Positions 35,788-45,755 of a DNA stretch of 64,000 nt are shown here, piece by piece. The notes under the pieces are model-generated. The model ran no database searches, was not told where the DNA came from, and saw only the letters and a program-made list of their open reading frames with translations. Source of the stretch: Flagellimonas pacifica (lineage in GTDB: Bacteria > Bacteroidota > Bacteroidia > Flavobacteriales > Flavobacteriaceae); the NCBI RefSeq assembly GCF_900215465.1, contig NZ_OBEH01000001.1, forward strand, positions 744,001 through 808,000, given 5' to 3'. Both the position numbers and the translations under genes were made by a program. How positions within the stretch are numbered: the stretch's first letter is position 1; every line of letters starts with the position of its first letter.

Positions 35788-36305
35788 TGATAAAAAAAGG
35801 AGTAGTTATCGGAATAATTTTCCTGTGGATTTTATCTGGATGTAAAAGTAAAACCAGGGAGAATACAGTTTTAAAACTGTCACTTCCACAAATAGTGGAT
35901 GTTTCTGAAGACCTCAACTATATATTTACTGATGGTTTTTCTTTTACAGATAATTTGCGAATTGATAAGATTGGGATGAAGCGAATTGATGAGCACCAGT
36001 ATAAAATCTTTTATTTTTTTAGCGACACAGGGTGTATGGAGCAAATAGAGGTTCTAAATATTGCTTTTAGGGTTTATCCAAAAAAACCAATGGAATTTAA
36101 CGACAAGTTATATCAAAAGAATAAGGCAAGAACAATTGCAGCAAAATGTGTGTTGAATAGAATGGCTGATAATATTGTAGTTGCCAGCGATATTTTTGCA
36201 TTAGTCCCTAAAACATTTAATGAGACAAAAATTTATTTGTATAAACCTGAAACAGGAATAGTTGGTAGAACAATGACAATACTTGATTTAAATTTTGATT
36301 TCTAA
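35784..36305 (+). CDS. Hypothetical lipoprotein in the polysaccharide locus
   Basis: 173 aa, or one less if the second ATG is used. A lipoprotein signal MMIKKGVVIGIIFLWILSGC with Cys20. The mature part is mostly beta-strand (HQYKIFYFFSDTGCMEQIEV, NDKLYQKNKARTIAAKCVLN), with no recognised domain. The start overlaps the wecC stop by 4 nt, implying coupled translation. Possibly an outer-membrane or periplasmic accessory of export; this is an inference from context only. Confidence 0.7.
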   Translation: MMIKKGVVIGIIFLWILSGCKSKTRENTVLKLSLPQIVDVSEDLNYIFTDGFSFTDNLRIDKIGMKRIDEHQYKIFYFFSDTGCMEQIEVLNIAFRVYPKKPMEFNDKLYQKNKARTIAAKCVLNRMADNIVVASDIFALVPKTFNETKIYLYKPETGIVGRTMTILDLNFDF

Positions 36306-36349
36306 ACGAAAAGGGGCCGTATCCCACAACAGAAAAAATAATATAACCA

Positions 36350-38470
36350 ATGTTACAGGCAATAATTAAAAAAGGGAAAGTATTAGCGGAAGAAGTTCCT
36401 TCTCCGATATTATCTAAAGGTGAGGTTTTAATTGAGGTCTCCTACAGTTGCATTTCTGCAGGAACTGAACTAAAGAGTGTTGGCAACAGCGGCGAAAATC
36501 TATTGATGCGGGCCATGAAACAACCGGATAACTTAAAAAAAGTGATCGATTTGGCCAAGGCACAAGGTATTGCCAAAGCATTTTCAAAAGTACAGCAAAA
36601 GGTAAAATACGGAACACCAACCGGGTACTCCAATGCTGGCGTTGTCATTGCTGTTGGCGATGGTGTAACTAATTTTCAGGTTGGAGATAAAGTCGCTGCT
36701 GCCGGGGCAGGTATTGCCAATCATGCTGAATATGTTGTAGTGCCACAAAATTTGGTTATTGAGGTTCCTAAAGGCCTTGATTTAAAATTAGCATCTACGG
36801 TTACTCTGGGTGGAATTGCTATGCAAGGAGTTCGCCGTGCAGATTTGAGAATGGGTGAATATGGAGTAGTTGTAGGAGCTGGAATACTTGGATTACTTAC
36901 TTTACAATTCTTGAAAAATTCAGGTGTACGGACCATTGTAAGCGATATTGATGAGAATCGTTTAAAAATAGCCCAAGAACTGGGAGCTGATATGGTAGTA
37001 AATCCGGCTAAGGATGATTTAGTAAAAGCTGTGACAAATTTCACAGGAGGCAATGGCACTGACGCAGTTATTTTCACCGCTGCCACCCCAAGCAGCGAAC
37101 CGCTTTCTGATGCATTTAAGACATGCAAAAAAAAGGGTCGTGTAATATTGGTAGGTGTTTCTGGAATGGAAATTAAACGTGAAGACATTTACCAAAAAGA
37201 ATTGGATTTTAAAATATCCACATCATACGGTCCCGGAAGATATGATCGCAAATATGAAGATTTAGGACATGATTATCCCTATGCTTATGTGCGATGGACC
37301 GAGAATAGAAATATGGCGGAGTATCTCAGACAGCTTGGCGAGGGCAAAGTAAAACTTGATTTGCTGATTAATAAAGTTTTTCCGATAGATCAAGCAGAGG
37401 AAGCATATGGTTCACTTCAGGGCCCTGACAAACCGATTATAGTATTGCTGAGTTATAGCCCAAAAGAGGATAAGGGAGCTTTTGCCAGAGTTACGGTAAA
37501 CCCAGAATTCAGCAGTAGAAAGGGAGTTTTAAATGTGGCTTTGGTTGGCGCGGGAAGCTTTGCAACTGCAATGCATCTCCCAAATATGGAGAGGATGAAG
37601 GATAAGTATGCACTTTATGCTGTTGTAAACAGAACTGGGCACAAGGGAAAATCTGTCGCCACACATTTTGGTGCTAAATATGCAACATCAAATATTTACG
37701 ATGTATTGACAGATGATGAGGTTGATTTGGTATTTATCACCACACAGCATAAAGATCACGCTGCCTTGGTTCTAAAATCTTTGCAAGCGGGCAAACATGT
37801 GTTTGTTGAGAAGCCATTGGCTACAAATCAAGAAGATCTGGATAAAATTGTTACTTTTTATAATGATGGTTCCAATTCAAAAAAGCCGTTTTTGCTTACA
37901 GGTTTTAACCGTAGATTTAGTAAACATGCTCAAGAAATAAACGAGCACACCAAAAATCGAATCAATCCTTTGTATGTTAGTTACCGAATCAATGCAGGAT
38001 TCAAAGCGGCTAGTGATGCCATTCATGAACATGGAGGAAGGGTTGTTGGAGAAGTCTGCCATTTCATTGATTTGATTTCGTTTCTAACCAATGCTCCATT
38101 GGTATCAATAAGTGTGGACAAGATAAATCCAACCAATGACCAAGTTCGTAAAGACGACAATATAGCGATTGTTTTAAAATATCAAGATGGGTCAGTAGGC
38201 AACTTACAGTATTTTTCTGTGGGTAACAAGAACTATCAGAAAGAGAACCTAGAGGTACACTATGACGGAAAGACCATTATAATGGATGATTTTAAAAAAT
38301 TGACAGGATATGGATTAAAAGTGAAAGAACTAACTAGTAAAGTTTCTGAAAAAGGGCAATATGAGGAGCTATTGTATATGCATGAGGCCATTACCAATGG
38401 AAATTGGGCAATTACCTTGGAAGATATGGCCCAAACTACTAGAGCCACCTTTATGATTCAAAACAATTGA
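36350..38470 (+). CDS. Two-domain oxidoreductase: MDR-type dehydrogenase fused to Gfo/Idh/MocA (copy 1)
   Basis: 706 aa. The N-terminal half is a medium-chain dehydrogenase/reductase: GroES-like start (GEVLIEVSYSCISAGTELKS) and Rossmann motif VVVGAGILGLLTLQFLK near residue 170. I do not see the GHExxG zinc motif of classical alcohol dehydrogenases. The C-terminal half (from ~395) is a Gfo/Idh/MocA enzyme: LNVALVGAGSFATAMHLPNM, HVFVEKPLATNQ (EKP catalytic region) and GGRVVGEVCHFIDLISFL. Such fusions occur in surface polysaccharide loci, where sugar-nucleotide or polymer-linked sugar oxidation/reduction is suspected; the substrate is unproven. A heparinase-type gene follows after 36 nt. A paralogue of identical length, also followed by a heparinase-type gene, lies at 46221. 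Confidence 0.88.
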   Translation: MLQAIIKKGKVLAEEVPSPILSKGEVLIEVSYSCISAGTELKSVGNSGENLLMRAMKQPDNLKKVIDLAKAQGIAKAFSKVQQKVKYGTPTGYSNAGVVIAVGDGVTNFQVGDKVAAAGAGIANHAEYVVVPQNLVIEVPKGLDLKLASTVTLGGIAMQGVRRADLRMGEYGVVVGAGILGLLTLQFLKNSGVRTIVSDIDENRLKIAQELGADMVVNPAKDDLVKAVTNFTGGNGTDAVIFTAATPSSEPLSDAFKTCKKKGRVILVGVSGMEIKREDIYQKELDFKISTSYGPGRYDRKYEDLGHDYPYAYVRWTENRNMAEYLRQLGEGKVKLDLLINKVFPIDQAEEAYGSLQGPDKPIIVLLSYSPKEDKGAFARVTVNPEFSSRKGVLNVALVGAGSFATAMHLPNMERMKDKYALYAVVNRTGHKGKSVATHFGAKYATSNIYDVLTDDEVDLVFITTQHKDHAALVLKSLQAGKHVFVEKPLATNQEDLDKIVTFYNDGSNSKKPFLLTGFNRRFSKHAQEINEHTKNRINPLYVSYRINAGFKAASDAIHEHGGRVVGEVCHFIDLISFLTNAPLVSISVDKINPTNDQVRKDDNIAIVLKYQDGSVGNLQYFSVGNKNYQKENLEVHYDGKTIIMDDFKKLTGYGLKVKELTSKVSEKGQYEELLYMHEAITNGNWAITLEDMAQTTRATFMIQNN

Positions 38471-38506
38471 CCTTAAAACAAGTACCTTAAGTAAAAAACA
38501 ACTGGC

Positions 38507-40456
38507 GTGAACATTAAAACCATTTTGTCAAAGCCACTTCCTGTTATTTGGTTTAGGGTCGTGCAATTGGTCTATTTAAAAATTTATCAAAGAACTAAGT
38601 TCTGGGAAAAAACAACTATCAGTGTTTCTGATAAAATAGCAACTTCTAAAACCACTTGGAAAGAAAAAAGTTTGCTGTTTTGTGCAGAATTTCGGGGATA
38701 CGAAGATGTAATCTTAAATGGAAATAGGCAATATATAAGAAAGTCCTCAGAAAGTATCTTAAAAGGTAATATTCCTATTTTCGATTCTGCTCATCGTTTT
38801 GAAAAACCCTACGTCTGGAACACCGACTGGCGAGTTGGTCATAAATGGAAAAACAATTATTTCAAAGAGTATGGTTTTTATGAAAAGGAGAAACCAGTAG
38901 AATATGATGTAAAATTTCCTTGGGAGCTTTCCCGATTGAGCTTTTTGATTCCTGTTGCTAGACACTATCTCCTAGACAATAAGACCAAAAATTTAAAATA
39001 CCTCTCTGATATCTTAACAGATTGGAAACAAAATAACCCCTTAGCGTATTCAGTGAATTGGTACCCAATGGAGGTGTCAATTCGCATTATTAACCTGATA
39101 CAATTGCGAGAGTTATTGCTTATCAAAGAAGAAGCTAACGACGTAATTAATCTGTTAAACGAAATTTTAATATTGCATGGCGTTTTTTTATGGAGAAATA
39201 TTGAGTATACCGATGTTCGGGGGAACCATTACACCGCCAATCTTACAGCGTTGTTGCTTTTAGGAATAATATTCAAAGGTTTTTATAAGGAGGCCAAAAA
39301 ATGGCAAAGCTATGCTTTGGATAAGGTGGAAACTGAATTCCACTTACAATTTATCCAAGATGGAGTCAATTTTGAAAAATCAATTCCTTATCATCGATTG
39401 GTCGTTGAGCTCTATTTGATTTGTTTTTTGATAATGGACCGCTTGGGAATAAAAATTAAAACAGAGACAAAAATACTTTTAAAAAATGCTTGTCTTTTCT
39501 CAAAGAGTTATACAAAACCAAATTGTTTGGCACCTATTATTGGAGATAATGACAGTGCTTCGGTATTTCAGAACGATAATTTAGCTTTGAACAATCACAC
39601 AAATCTTTTACAGTTGGCCAGTCTTTTTTTTAATGAAGAGAGTATAAATAGTACTGCCAATATATATATGTCTTCTCTTGAATTATTTGGTGTTGAAAAA
39701 GTCAAAAACTTTTCAAAAACCCAAATAACAGCGCGGAAACTTTTATATTATGACAAAGGAGGATTTGTAATTGTAAAAAATCAAGATAATTTTTTTATCA
39801 CCGATGTGGGTGAAGTAGGCATGAAGGGCAGAGGCGGCCATGGACACAATGACCTTTATAGTTTTGAGCTTATGCTGAATGGGAAAGATTTTATTGTAGA
39901 CCCTGGATGTTATACCTACACAGGCAATTTAATGCTTAAAAATGAGATGAAATCTTCTTCCTATCATAATATATTGACTATTGATAATGAAGAAATAGCG
40001 CCTCTAATAGGTGATTGGGGCATTGCTAATATTGCAATACCATATGATGTCATAGTCAACCAGAATGAAGAAGAAATCTGTGTTTCAGCAAAGCACAAAG
40101 GATATAATCGGCTTGATGATTCTGTGAAGTATCAAAGGACTTTTTGTTTGGATAAAGAAAGCTTTCGACTTTCTTGTTTCGACATTATAAAATGTAGGTC
40201 TGAACACAATGTTACAAGACATATTCATTTTTCTGAAAATGTAAAACTAAAGGTGCTAGAAAATGGCGTCTTGGCCAGTCTAGGAAAGAACCATTACTCT
40301 ATTGTTTTTGACAGTCTTTCAACGGCTTACATAGAGAATTATTGGTTAAGCTATAACTATGGACATAAAATAGCTTCAAAGAAAGTGGTTTTGCGGACTA
40401 ACACCTTGAGTTGCAGCGAACTTCATTTTACCGTTGAAAAAACTGACTCTAAATGA
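38507..40456 (+). CDS. Heparinase II/III-family protein (copy 1)
   Basis: 649 aa from a GTG start (NIKTILSKPLPVIW); no suitable ATG precedes the conserved region. An N-terminal all-helical toroid of the Hepar_II_III_N type (~100-380) is followed by a beta-sandwich with the conserved GRGGHGHNDLYSFEL...DPGCYTYTG block and SSSYHNILTID. Known family members are polysaccharide lyases. Here there is no clear signal peptide, so the protein may be cytoplasmic, which is unusual for a secreted lyase. It could act on lipid-linked intermediates or as a biosynthetic enzyme with the adjacent oxidoreductase; this is inference. The stop overlaps the flippase start by 4 nt. Confidence 0.85.
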   Translation: MNIKTILSKPLPVIWFRVVQLVYLKIYQRTKFWEKTTISVSDKIATSKTTWKEKSLLFCAEFRGYEDVILNGNRQYIRKSSESILKGNIPIFDSAHRFEKPYVWNTDWRVGHKWKNNYFKEYGFYEKEKPVEYDVKFPWELSRLSFLIPVARHYLLDNKTKNLKYLSDILTDWKQNNPLAYSVNWYPMEVSIRIINLIQLRELLLIKEEANDVINLLNEILILHGVFLWRNIEYTDVRGNHYTANLTALLLLGIIFKGFYKEAKKWQSYALDKVETEFHLQFIQDGVNFEKSIPYHRLVVELYLICFLIMDRLGIKIKTETKILLKNACLFSKSYTKPNCLAPIIGDNDSASVFQNDNLALNNHTNLLQLASLFFNEESINSTANIYMSSLELFGVEKVKNFSKTQITARKLLYYDKGGFVIVKNQDNFFITDVGEVGMKGRGGHGHNDLYSFELMLNGKDFIVDPGCYTYTGNLMLKNEMKSSSYHNILTIDNEEIAPLIGDWGIANIAIPYDVIVNQNEEEICVSAKHKGYNRLDDSVKYQRTFCLDKESFRLSCFDIIKCRSEHNVTRHIHFSENVKLKVLENGVLASLGKNHYSIVFDSLSTAYIENYWLSYNYGHKIASKKVVLRTNTLSCSELHFTVEKTDSK

Positions 40457-41919
40457 ATAAACTTAGTAGGGACTTATTTTTTAGCACAGGTTTTTCTGTT
40501 TTAAATGTTCTCTTTAATTTTTGGTTGATAAGAGAAGCCGAGTACTTGTTTACTGCCGCCTCATTGAGTGTCTTTATGCTTTTTAGAAGGGTTGGGCCAA
40601 CATTTACTAACTTGAGTCAATTGGGCACTTCCCAGGCACTTATTCGTTATGGAAGTATCCATATTAATGATAAAACAAGAATCAAAACATACTTCTTTAT
40701 TTCTTTTATAGGGTGGCTTTTAAGTACTTTGTTAATGACATGTATTTATTTTCTATTTGGCGAAGAACTGGAATTATTGATATATAACAACCAAAAAAGC
40801 AAAGAAGTATACATGTTATATACTTTTTGGTATGTATCGATTTTACACCTAAGTTATCTTGTACAACCTTATTTTTTGACCCAGAGGAAAATAATTGTAT
40901 ACAACATAATCAACATGCTCAATGCGAGTGTAATAATGATTGTTGTGTTCATGTTCTTAGGACCTTCCCCAAAACTCATAGCTTTTTTCCGTCACTCATT
41001 ATTTGCGATGAGTTTGTTGCAAATAAGTTTGATGTTGTTTATTGTTGTTGAACTTAAAATGCACAAACTTCCGTCTTTAAAGATGATTAAAGACTACGGA
41101 AAAGAATTCTATCTCTATGGAATGCCCAGATCTATTATAACATTTTCTGATATGTTATTGTTGACAATTGGTTCATTGTTGGTTGTAAATGGCGAAGCTA
41201 AAATAGCTTCTTTTTTAATTGCTTTAACTTTAGCTAGGGTAGTGATGATTGTTTTACAACCTGTTTCAAAATTATCTTCAGTTGTTATCGGTAATAATAA
41301 TACTAAAGCGAAAGAAAAAAGAGCTATTAACATAATGACAGGGGCAATACTGTATTCTACAAGCCTACTTGTAATTATTCTGTATAATTGGATAGATGTT
41401 GTATTGGAATTTTGGCTTTCCAATAAGGAGATTATAGGTGATGTGAAAAGTGTCTTTCAGATTTTGGCTTTAGGGTTAATACCCTACTCAATATTCTATG
41501 GACTAAAAGGAATTGTGGAAATTAAGTTTTACAAGCCTTATAATTTATATACCCTTACTATTGCCATTCTGGTTCATGCTCTCTTTTTCTACATTTTTGG
41601 AGAATTAAATTATTCAATATTACAATCATTATCTTTCTCTTTATTGTTCTCTTTTTTGATTATGGGTGGGCTGACTATAATTTGGTGCAGAAAATATTTT
41701 ATAAAACCCAAATATTTTAGATTTGATATATTACTTCTTATAGTGGTAGTATTGTTTACGGCAAACCACTATGCGAGTTTAACTTATGACAGTATATTCA
41801 TTTGTATTTTGAGTAGTTTTATAAGTGTCATTGTCTATATCACTGCTCTGTATTATTTCAATATAGATTTCGTTAAAGACACGATGCAGATTTTTTCTAA
41901 AAAGAAAAAAGGAGTATAA
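40453..41919 (+). CDS. Wzx-like polysaccharide flippase (MATE/MOP superfamily)
   Basis: 488 aa with about 12-14 hydrophobic helices spread over the whole length (for example FFSTGFSVLNVLFNFWLI, FFISFIGWLLSTLLMTCIYF, ILLLIVVVLFTANHY). An early FRRVGPTFTNLSQLGTSQAL segment is typical of polysaccharide transporters of the Wzx/PST type. It would move the undecaprenyl-linked repeat unit to the periplasmic face. Assignment is based on topology and on the adjacent polymerase, ligase and glycosyltransferase genes. Start ATG overlaps the heparinase stop (ATGA). Confidence 0.8.
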   Translation: MNKLSRDLFFSTGFSVLNVLFNFWLIREAEYLFTAASLSVFMLFRRVGPTFTNLSQLGTSQALIRYGSIHINDKTRIKTYFFISFIGWLLSTLLMTCIYFLFGEELELLIYNNQKSKEVYMLYTFWYVSILHLSYLVQPYFLTQRKIIVYNIINMLNASVIMIVVFMFLGPSPKLIAFFRHSLFAMSLLQISLMLFIVVELKMHKLPSLKMIKDYGKEFYLYGMPRSIITFSDMLLLTIGSLLVVNGEAKIASFLIALTLARVVMIVLQPVSKLSSVVIGNNNTKAKEKRAINIMTGAILYSTSLLVIILYNWIDVVLEFWLSNKEIIGDVKSVFQILALGLIPYSIFYGLKGIVEIKFYKPYNLYTLTIAILVHALFFYIFGELNYSILQSLSFSLLFSFLIMGGLTIIWCRKYFIKPKYFRFDILLLIVVVLFTANHYASLTYDSIFICILSSFISVIVYITALYYFNIDFVKDTMQIFSKKKKGV

Positions 41920-41929
41920 CAAAAGAGCT

Positions 41930-43048
41930 ATGAAAATTTTATTTTTTATTTCACACCAACCCAATCCAAGGTTTGTTAAGCAAATTAATTTTTTAGCTAA
42001 GAATAATAAGGTTTCGTTGGCGTACTTTCAACGACAAACTTTGGCTGATTTGAACAGTTCTATCAATTCTTCTGTTAGACATACCAATTTTGGTGAGATA
42101 CCAAACGCGTCAAAACCCATAAAGCGTATTTTGATCTATGCAAAGACAATAAAAAAAATCAGGCAACTTTTAAGTTCAAGTCAATATGATGTAGTTTTAG
42201 TTAACAATCTTGATATATTGCTATTGTATACTTTTTCAGGAATAAGATTCTTAGGAAAAAAAAAGACATCAAAAACCATTATCGAGATTTCCGATTTAAG
42301 AGAATACGTTTTTGGTACTGGGTTTATGGCAAAACGATTACGTGGATTGGAAAAATGGCTCTATACAAAGTATATTGATAAATTAATTGTCACCTCTGAA
42401 AGATACTATACTTGCCATTTTGAGAAGTTTTTTAAAAAAGAGGTTTTTGTCTTAGAGAACAAATTGCTTTCCAAAGAAATTAAAACATCAGATTCTTTAA
42501 GAAAAGAACAATCACCAAGAACTATAATAGGAATAGTGGGTCTTTTGCTACGCAAAGATGAATATATAAAGCTTTTCGAGACCTATAAAGACCATGCCGA
42601 TATAGAAATTCATGTACACGGCAAAGGCCAGTACCAAAATGTGGTGGAGGAGTATGCTGCCAGATATGCAAATATCAAATACTTTGGGCCATATAATGCA
42701 TTTACCGATACCCAAAAAATATATTCATCCATTGACATTATATATCTCATTTATGATATTCATCAGGTTTCATTAAACAATCGGTTGGCATTGCCCAACA
42801 AACTTTATGAATGTATGTACTATAAGGTACCTTTGCTCTGCAGCAAGGGCACCTACTTGGAAGAAAAGGTGGCCTTGTATGGGGTGGGAGCAGGAATTGA
42901 TTACAAGGTTGAAGGCGCAATTGAAGCTGGAGTAGATTTTTTAATGAACAATCTTGATAAAATAAGTGCTCATTTTAAAACCTTGGACAAGAACCTATAT
43001 TTAGGGGATAACGATTATATGTCACTTGAATCTTTTATAAAGGCATGA
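41930..43048 (+). CDS. Glycosyltransferase (GT-B, GT4-like)
   Basis: 372 aa, soluble. An N-terminal Rossmann half (MKILFFISHQPNPRFVKQ, YDVVLVNNLDILLLYTF) and a C-terminal half with IIGIVGLLLRKDEY, IEIHVHGKGQYQNVVEEYA, YFGPYNAF and the sugar-nucleotide part NRLALPNKLYECMYYKVPLL (N-K-x-x-E), as in GT4-type enzymes. It adds one sugar of the repeat unit; donor and acceptor unknown. The stop overlaps the next gene by 4 nt. Confidence 0.8.
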   Translation: MKILFFISHQPNPRFVKQINFLAKNNKVSLAYFQRQTLADLNSSINSSVRHTNFGEIPNASKPIKRILIYAKTIKKIRQLLSSSQYDVVLVNNLDILLLYTFSGIRFLGKKKTSKTIIEISDLREYVFGTGFMAKRLRGLEKWLYTKYIDKLIVTSERYYTCHFEKFFKKEVFVLENKLLSKEIKTSDSLRKEQSPRTIIGIVGLLLRKDEYIKLFETYKDHADIEIHVHGKGQYQNVVEEYAARYANIKYFGPYNAFTDTQKIYSSIDIIYLIYDIHQVSLNNRLALPNKLYECMYYKVPLLCSKGTYLEEKVALYGVGAGIDYKVEGAIEAGVDFLMNNLDKISAHFKTLDKNLYLGDNDYMSLESFIKA

Positions 43049-44271
43049 GTTATTTTAAGGATTGGATTAAGCTGAAAACGACGAATATTGATGTAGTTTT
43101 TTTTCTTTTAGTGGGAATTGCTTCGACTTTTGTTTTTAACAAGTTAAATGCGATTTTGGTTTTTTTACTTTTTGGTTTTCAGTTTTTTTATATATTGAAA
43201 AAAAGGGAGATAAAGCTTGAAACGACTCTATATTTTTGGGGTCTAATTTTATTTTTCGCACTTAGCTTTTTTGGGTTGATTTATACGGACAATCTGTCAA
43301 GAGGGTTTGATATTATTGGGCGACAGATTAGTTTTTTGCTTTTCCCTCTTTTTTATACAACATACAAAACAAGAAACATTTCCTTGTTGTTAAAAATCTA
43401 TTGCGTCGCTATCTTTGGATTGATAATTCTTTTTGAAGTTGATACAGTCTATCGTTTTTTTTATAGAAGTGATACTTTTCCCTTAACTCTAGACCTGTTT
43501 TTGTCATATAGATTTACAGGGGTAAACCTCACAAAATTATTACCTATCCACAATAGTTACTTAGCAATGTATGTTATGTTTTCGAACGTAATAATTTTTC
43601 ATCTTATAACTAAGACAAAAAATCTCTTTACAGTATTAGGATTGTTTTTATTGATTTGGTTGCAATCAATCTTTATTTTTCAGATGGTAGCCAAAACAGC
43701 AATTATTTTGAACACTTTAATTCTTGTCATATCCATCATATATGTTTTAATTAAGCATAAAAAATATAAAGTATTACTGATTTCGGTTTTTTCAACTATC
43801 ATAATGCTATGGTTTTCATATTCATATTTAAACTATCCAATAAAAAGAATAAGCGATAGATTTACGGAGTTGTGTGAAGGGGAAATGGCGAAAAGAGAAA
43901 CCCGAATAAAACTATGGAATTCTGCGCTTCCCATCATTAAAAACAACTATTTTTTTGGAGTAGGGACAGGTGATGTTGAAGGTGTATTGCACGATGCTTA
44001 TAAGAGAAATGGTATTTCTTCAACAAGTAATGTACATAATCAATATTTAGATTATACCCTAAGATTTGGATTGGTAGGACTCATATTTTTCTTGTCTATT
44101 TTAGGTGGTGCTTTGGTTTATGCTGTTAATGTAGGTAATTATATATATTTTTGTTTTACAATTATTATAATGGGTTGTTGTTTTACTGAGAATATTTTTA
44201 ATAGGCAATGGGGGATTATTTTTTATGCGTATTTTAATTATCTTCTATTCGTATTTGTTAAGGAAAATTAG
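43045..44271 (+). CDS. O-antigen ligase-like membrane protein (Wzy_C/WaaL superfamily)
   Basis: 408 aa with about 11 membrane helices. The long periplasmic loop contains RETRIKLWNSALPIIKNNYFFGVGTGDVEG, shown here only as RLWxxA-type plus FGVGTGD, and HNQYLDYTLRFGLVG, the hallmark H-N-x-Y-L-x-x-L-x-x-x-G-L-x-G pattern of the O-antigen ligase superfamily. Members either ligate polymer to lipid A-core or polymerise repeat units. A second polytopic protein, more Wzy-like, starts directly after it, so ligase is the better guess for this one. Neighbour overlaps of 4 nt at the start and none at the end. Confidence 0.8.
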   Translation: MSYFKDWIKLKTTNIDVVFFLLVGIASTFVFNKLNAILVFLLFGFQFFYILKKREIKLETTLYFWGLILFFALSFFGLIYTDNLSRGFDIIGRQISFLLFPLFYTTYKTRNISLLLKIYCVAIFGLIILFEVDTVYRFFYRSDTFPLTLDLFLSYRFTGVNLTKLLPIHNSYLAMYVMFSNVIIFHLITKTKNLFTVLGLFLLIWLQSIFIFQMVAKTAIILNTLILVISIIYVLIKHKKYKVLLISVFSTIIMLWFSYSYLNYPIKRISDRFTELCEGEMAKRETRIKLWNSALPIIKNNYFFGVGTGDVEGVLHDAYKRNGISSTSNVHNQYLDYTLRFGLVGLIFFLSILGGALVYAVNVGNYIYFCFTIIIMGCCFTENIFNRQWGIIFYAYFNYLLFVFVKEN

Positions 44272-45630
44272 ATGGTGATTACATACATTCTATTGGTTGT
44301 TCTGTTCACCCACATAGTTTTGTTTAAAAAATTAATTTTCAAGTGGAATATTTTTGGAGTGTTTTTTGTTTCAACAATTATTTTCGCTGTAACTGGAGTT
44401 CTTGCCTTTCCTTTTTTTAAATCATATTTTTTTAGGGCATTCGTTTCATTTAAATTAGAAATTATATCCGATTCGGACATAATTCAAACGCAAATTATTC
44501 TTGTTTGTGGGTTGTTGTTGGTGCTATACGCATATATGTTCGGTATGATTCTGCTATATGGAAAAGTGAAATGCATAAATCATCTTAATTTTAGGGAAAG
44601 TATTTCTGATAACCTTAGCAACACCAATTATTACTTTATTACCGTACTCATTGTTCTGTTTGTTTTTGCATATTTATTTGTCAATCGAGATGTTGTGTTA
44701 ACAGGAATTGCCCAAGGAATGCTGGGAAGGGAACCTGATGCCTTATTAGAGTCTAGAAGAGGGATTACGTCCAATTATCTATATACTGTTATAGTATATA
44801 ATATACTGCCTTTTTTGACAATAGTTTCTTTATATAAGTCGATAAAGAAAAGTACTTTGTATTCACGAGTGTCGTTTTTAATCTTATTTTCAATATCGTT
44901 CTTTTTGATTTTAATGTTGTTTCAAAAAAGGCCTTTGATAATTTTTATGCTATCATTACTTCTAGCGGGTTATGTTTTTAGAGGAAACCTGATTACTAAA
45001 AAAACAAAAACAAAAGTCCTTTCAAAAAGGCAAAAAAGGAGAAAATACATTATTTACCTCGGATTTCTATTCTCACTTCTTCTGATTCTTTATTATTCGG
45101 CAACAACTTATCAGTTTCAAAACCTTTTCGAAGCCATACTAAAATTATCTGAAATTGTTTTGACCAGAGTTTTTGGAAGGCTTTCTATACCTGCTTTTAT
45201 GTACACCCATTATTTTTCGGAAGTTGGAGGCCATTACGGATTTACAAATATTGGCATGCTAAGTAGTGTTTTTGGATTTGAACACTTTGAGGACACCAAA
45301 ACACTTTACACCTACTTTTCTAGGAGCGACAAAGATGGTTCTCTTGCAATTAACAGCATAATGGATTTTTATGGAGGTTTTGGTTATCCAGGGTTGTTGG
45401 TGGGAAATGTAATGCTTGGGTTTTTATTGGCAGTGCTGGAGAGGGTTCTAAATACACTGGAAAAAAACAATATTAATATGGTTTTTACAATATTCTGCTT
45501 TGTGTTTGCATACTACCTATCTCAGGCAAGTCTTCCCAGGGCCTTAATGGGATATGGTTTTGTTTTCTTCATTTTAATGTGGCTTATGTTGCAAAAGAGG
45601 TTTAAAATTAAGCTAAGGAAATTCGCTTGA
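44272..45630 (+). CDS. Oligosaccharide repeat-unit polymerase (Wzy-like)
   Basis: 452 aa with roughly 11-12 membrane helices, abutting the preceding stop with no gap (TAG-ATG). A cytoplasmic basic loop (TKKTKTKVLSKRQKRRKYI) and a large extracytoplasmic loop (~residues 280-370, with RVFGRLSIPAFMYTHYFSEV and SINSIMDFYGGFGYPG) match the layout of oligosaccharide repeat-unit polymerases. Would join flipped repeat units into chains. Wzy proteins are very divergent, so the call depends on topology and the adjacent flippase and Wzz-like genes. Confidence 0.7.
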   Translation: MVITYILLVVLFTHIVLFKKLIFKWNIFGVFFVSTIIFAVTGVLAFPFFKSYFFRAFVSFKLEIISDSDIIQTQIILVCGLLLVLYAYMFGMILLYGKVKCINHLNFRESISDNLSNTNYYFITVLIVLFVFAYLFVNRDVVLTGIAQGMLGREPDALLESRRGITSNYLYTVIVYNILPFLTIVSLYKSIKKSTLYSRVSFLILFSISFFLILMLFQKRPLIIFMLSLLLAGYVFRGNLITKKTKTKVLSKRQKRRKYIIYLGFLFSLLLILYYSATTYQFQNLFEAILKLSEIVLTRVFGRLSIPAFMYTHYFSEVGGHYGFTNIGMLSSVFGFEHFEDTKTLYTYFSRSDKDGSLAINSIMDFYGGFGYPGLLVGNVMLGFLLAVLERVLNTLEKNNINMVFTIFCFVFAYYLSQASLPRALMGYGFVFFILMWLMLQKRFKIKLRKFA

Positions 45631-45720
45631 CTGCAAGTCTAAAAGTCTTCTAGTTTTTATATCAAAAAACTTATTCTTCATAAAATGGAAATTGCATAGT
45701 TAATGGTATAATAAATTTGA

Positions 45721-45728
45721 TAAATTTG
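45721..45728 (+). promoter_or_regulatory. Candidate internal -7 box (TAAATTTG)
   Basis: Exact TAnnTTTG match in the 590-bp break of the polysaccharide locus, 27 nt before the ATG at 45756. A TTG at 45692 is further away than the usual -33 spacing. It could restart transcription of the second half of the locus. Confidence 0.35.
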
Positions 45729-45755
45729 CTGAATAACACAGCTCTATAGAAAAGA

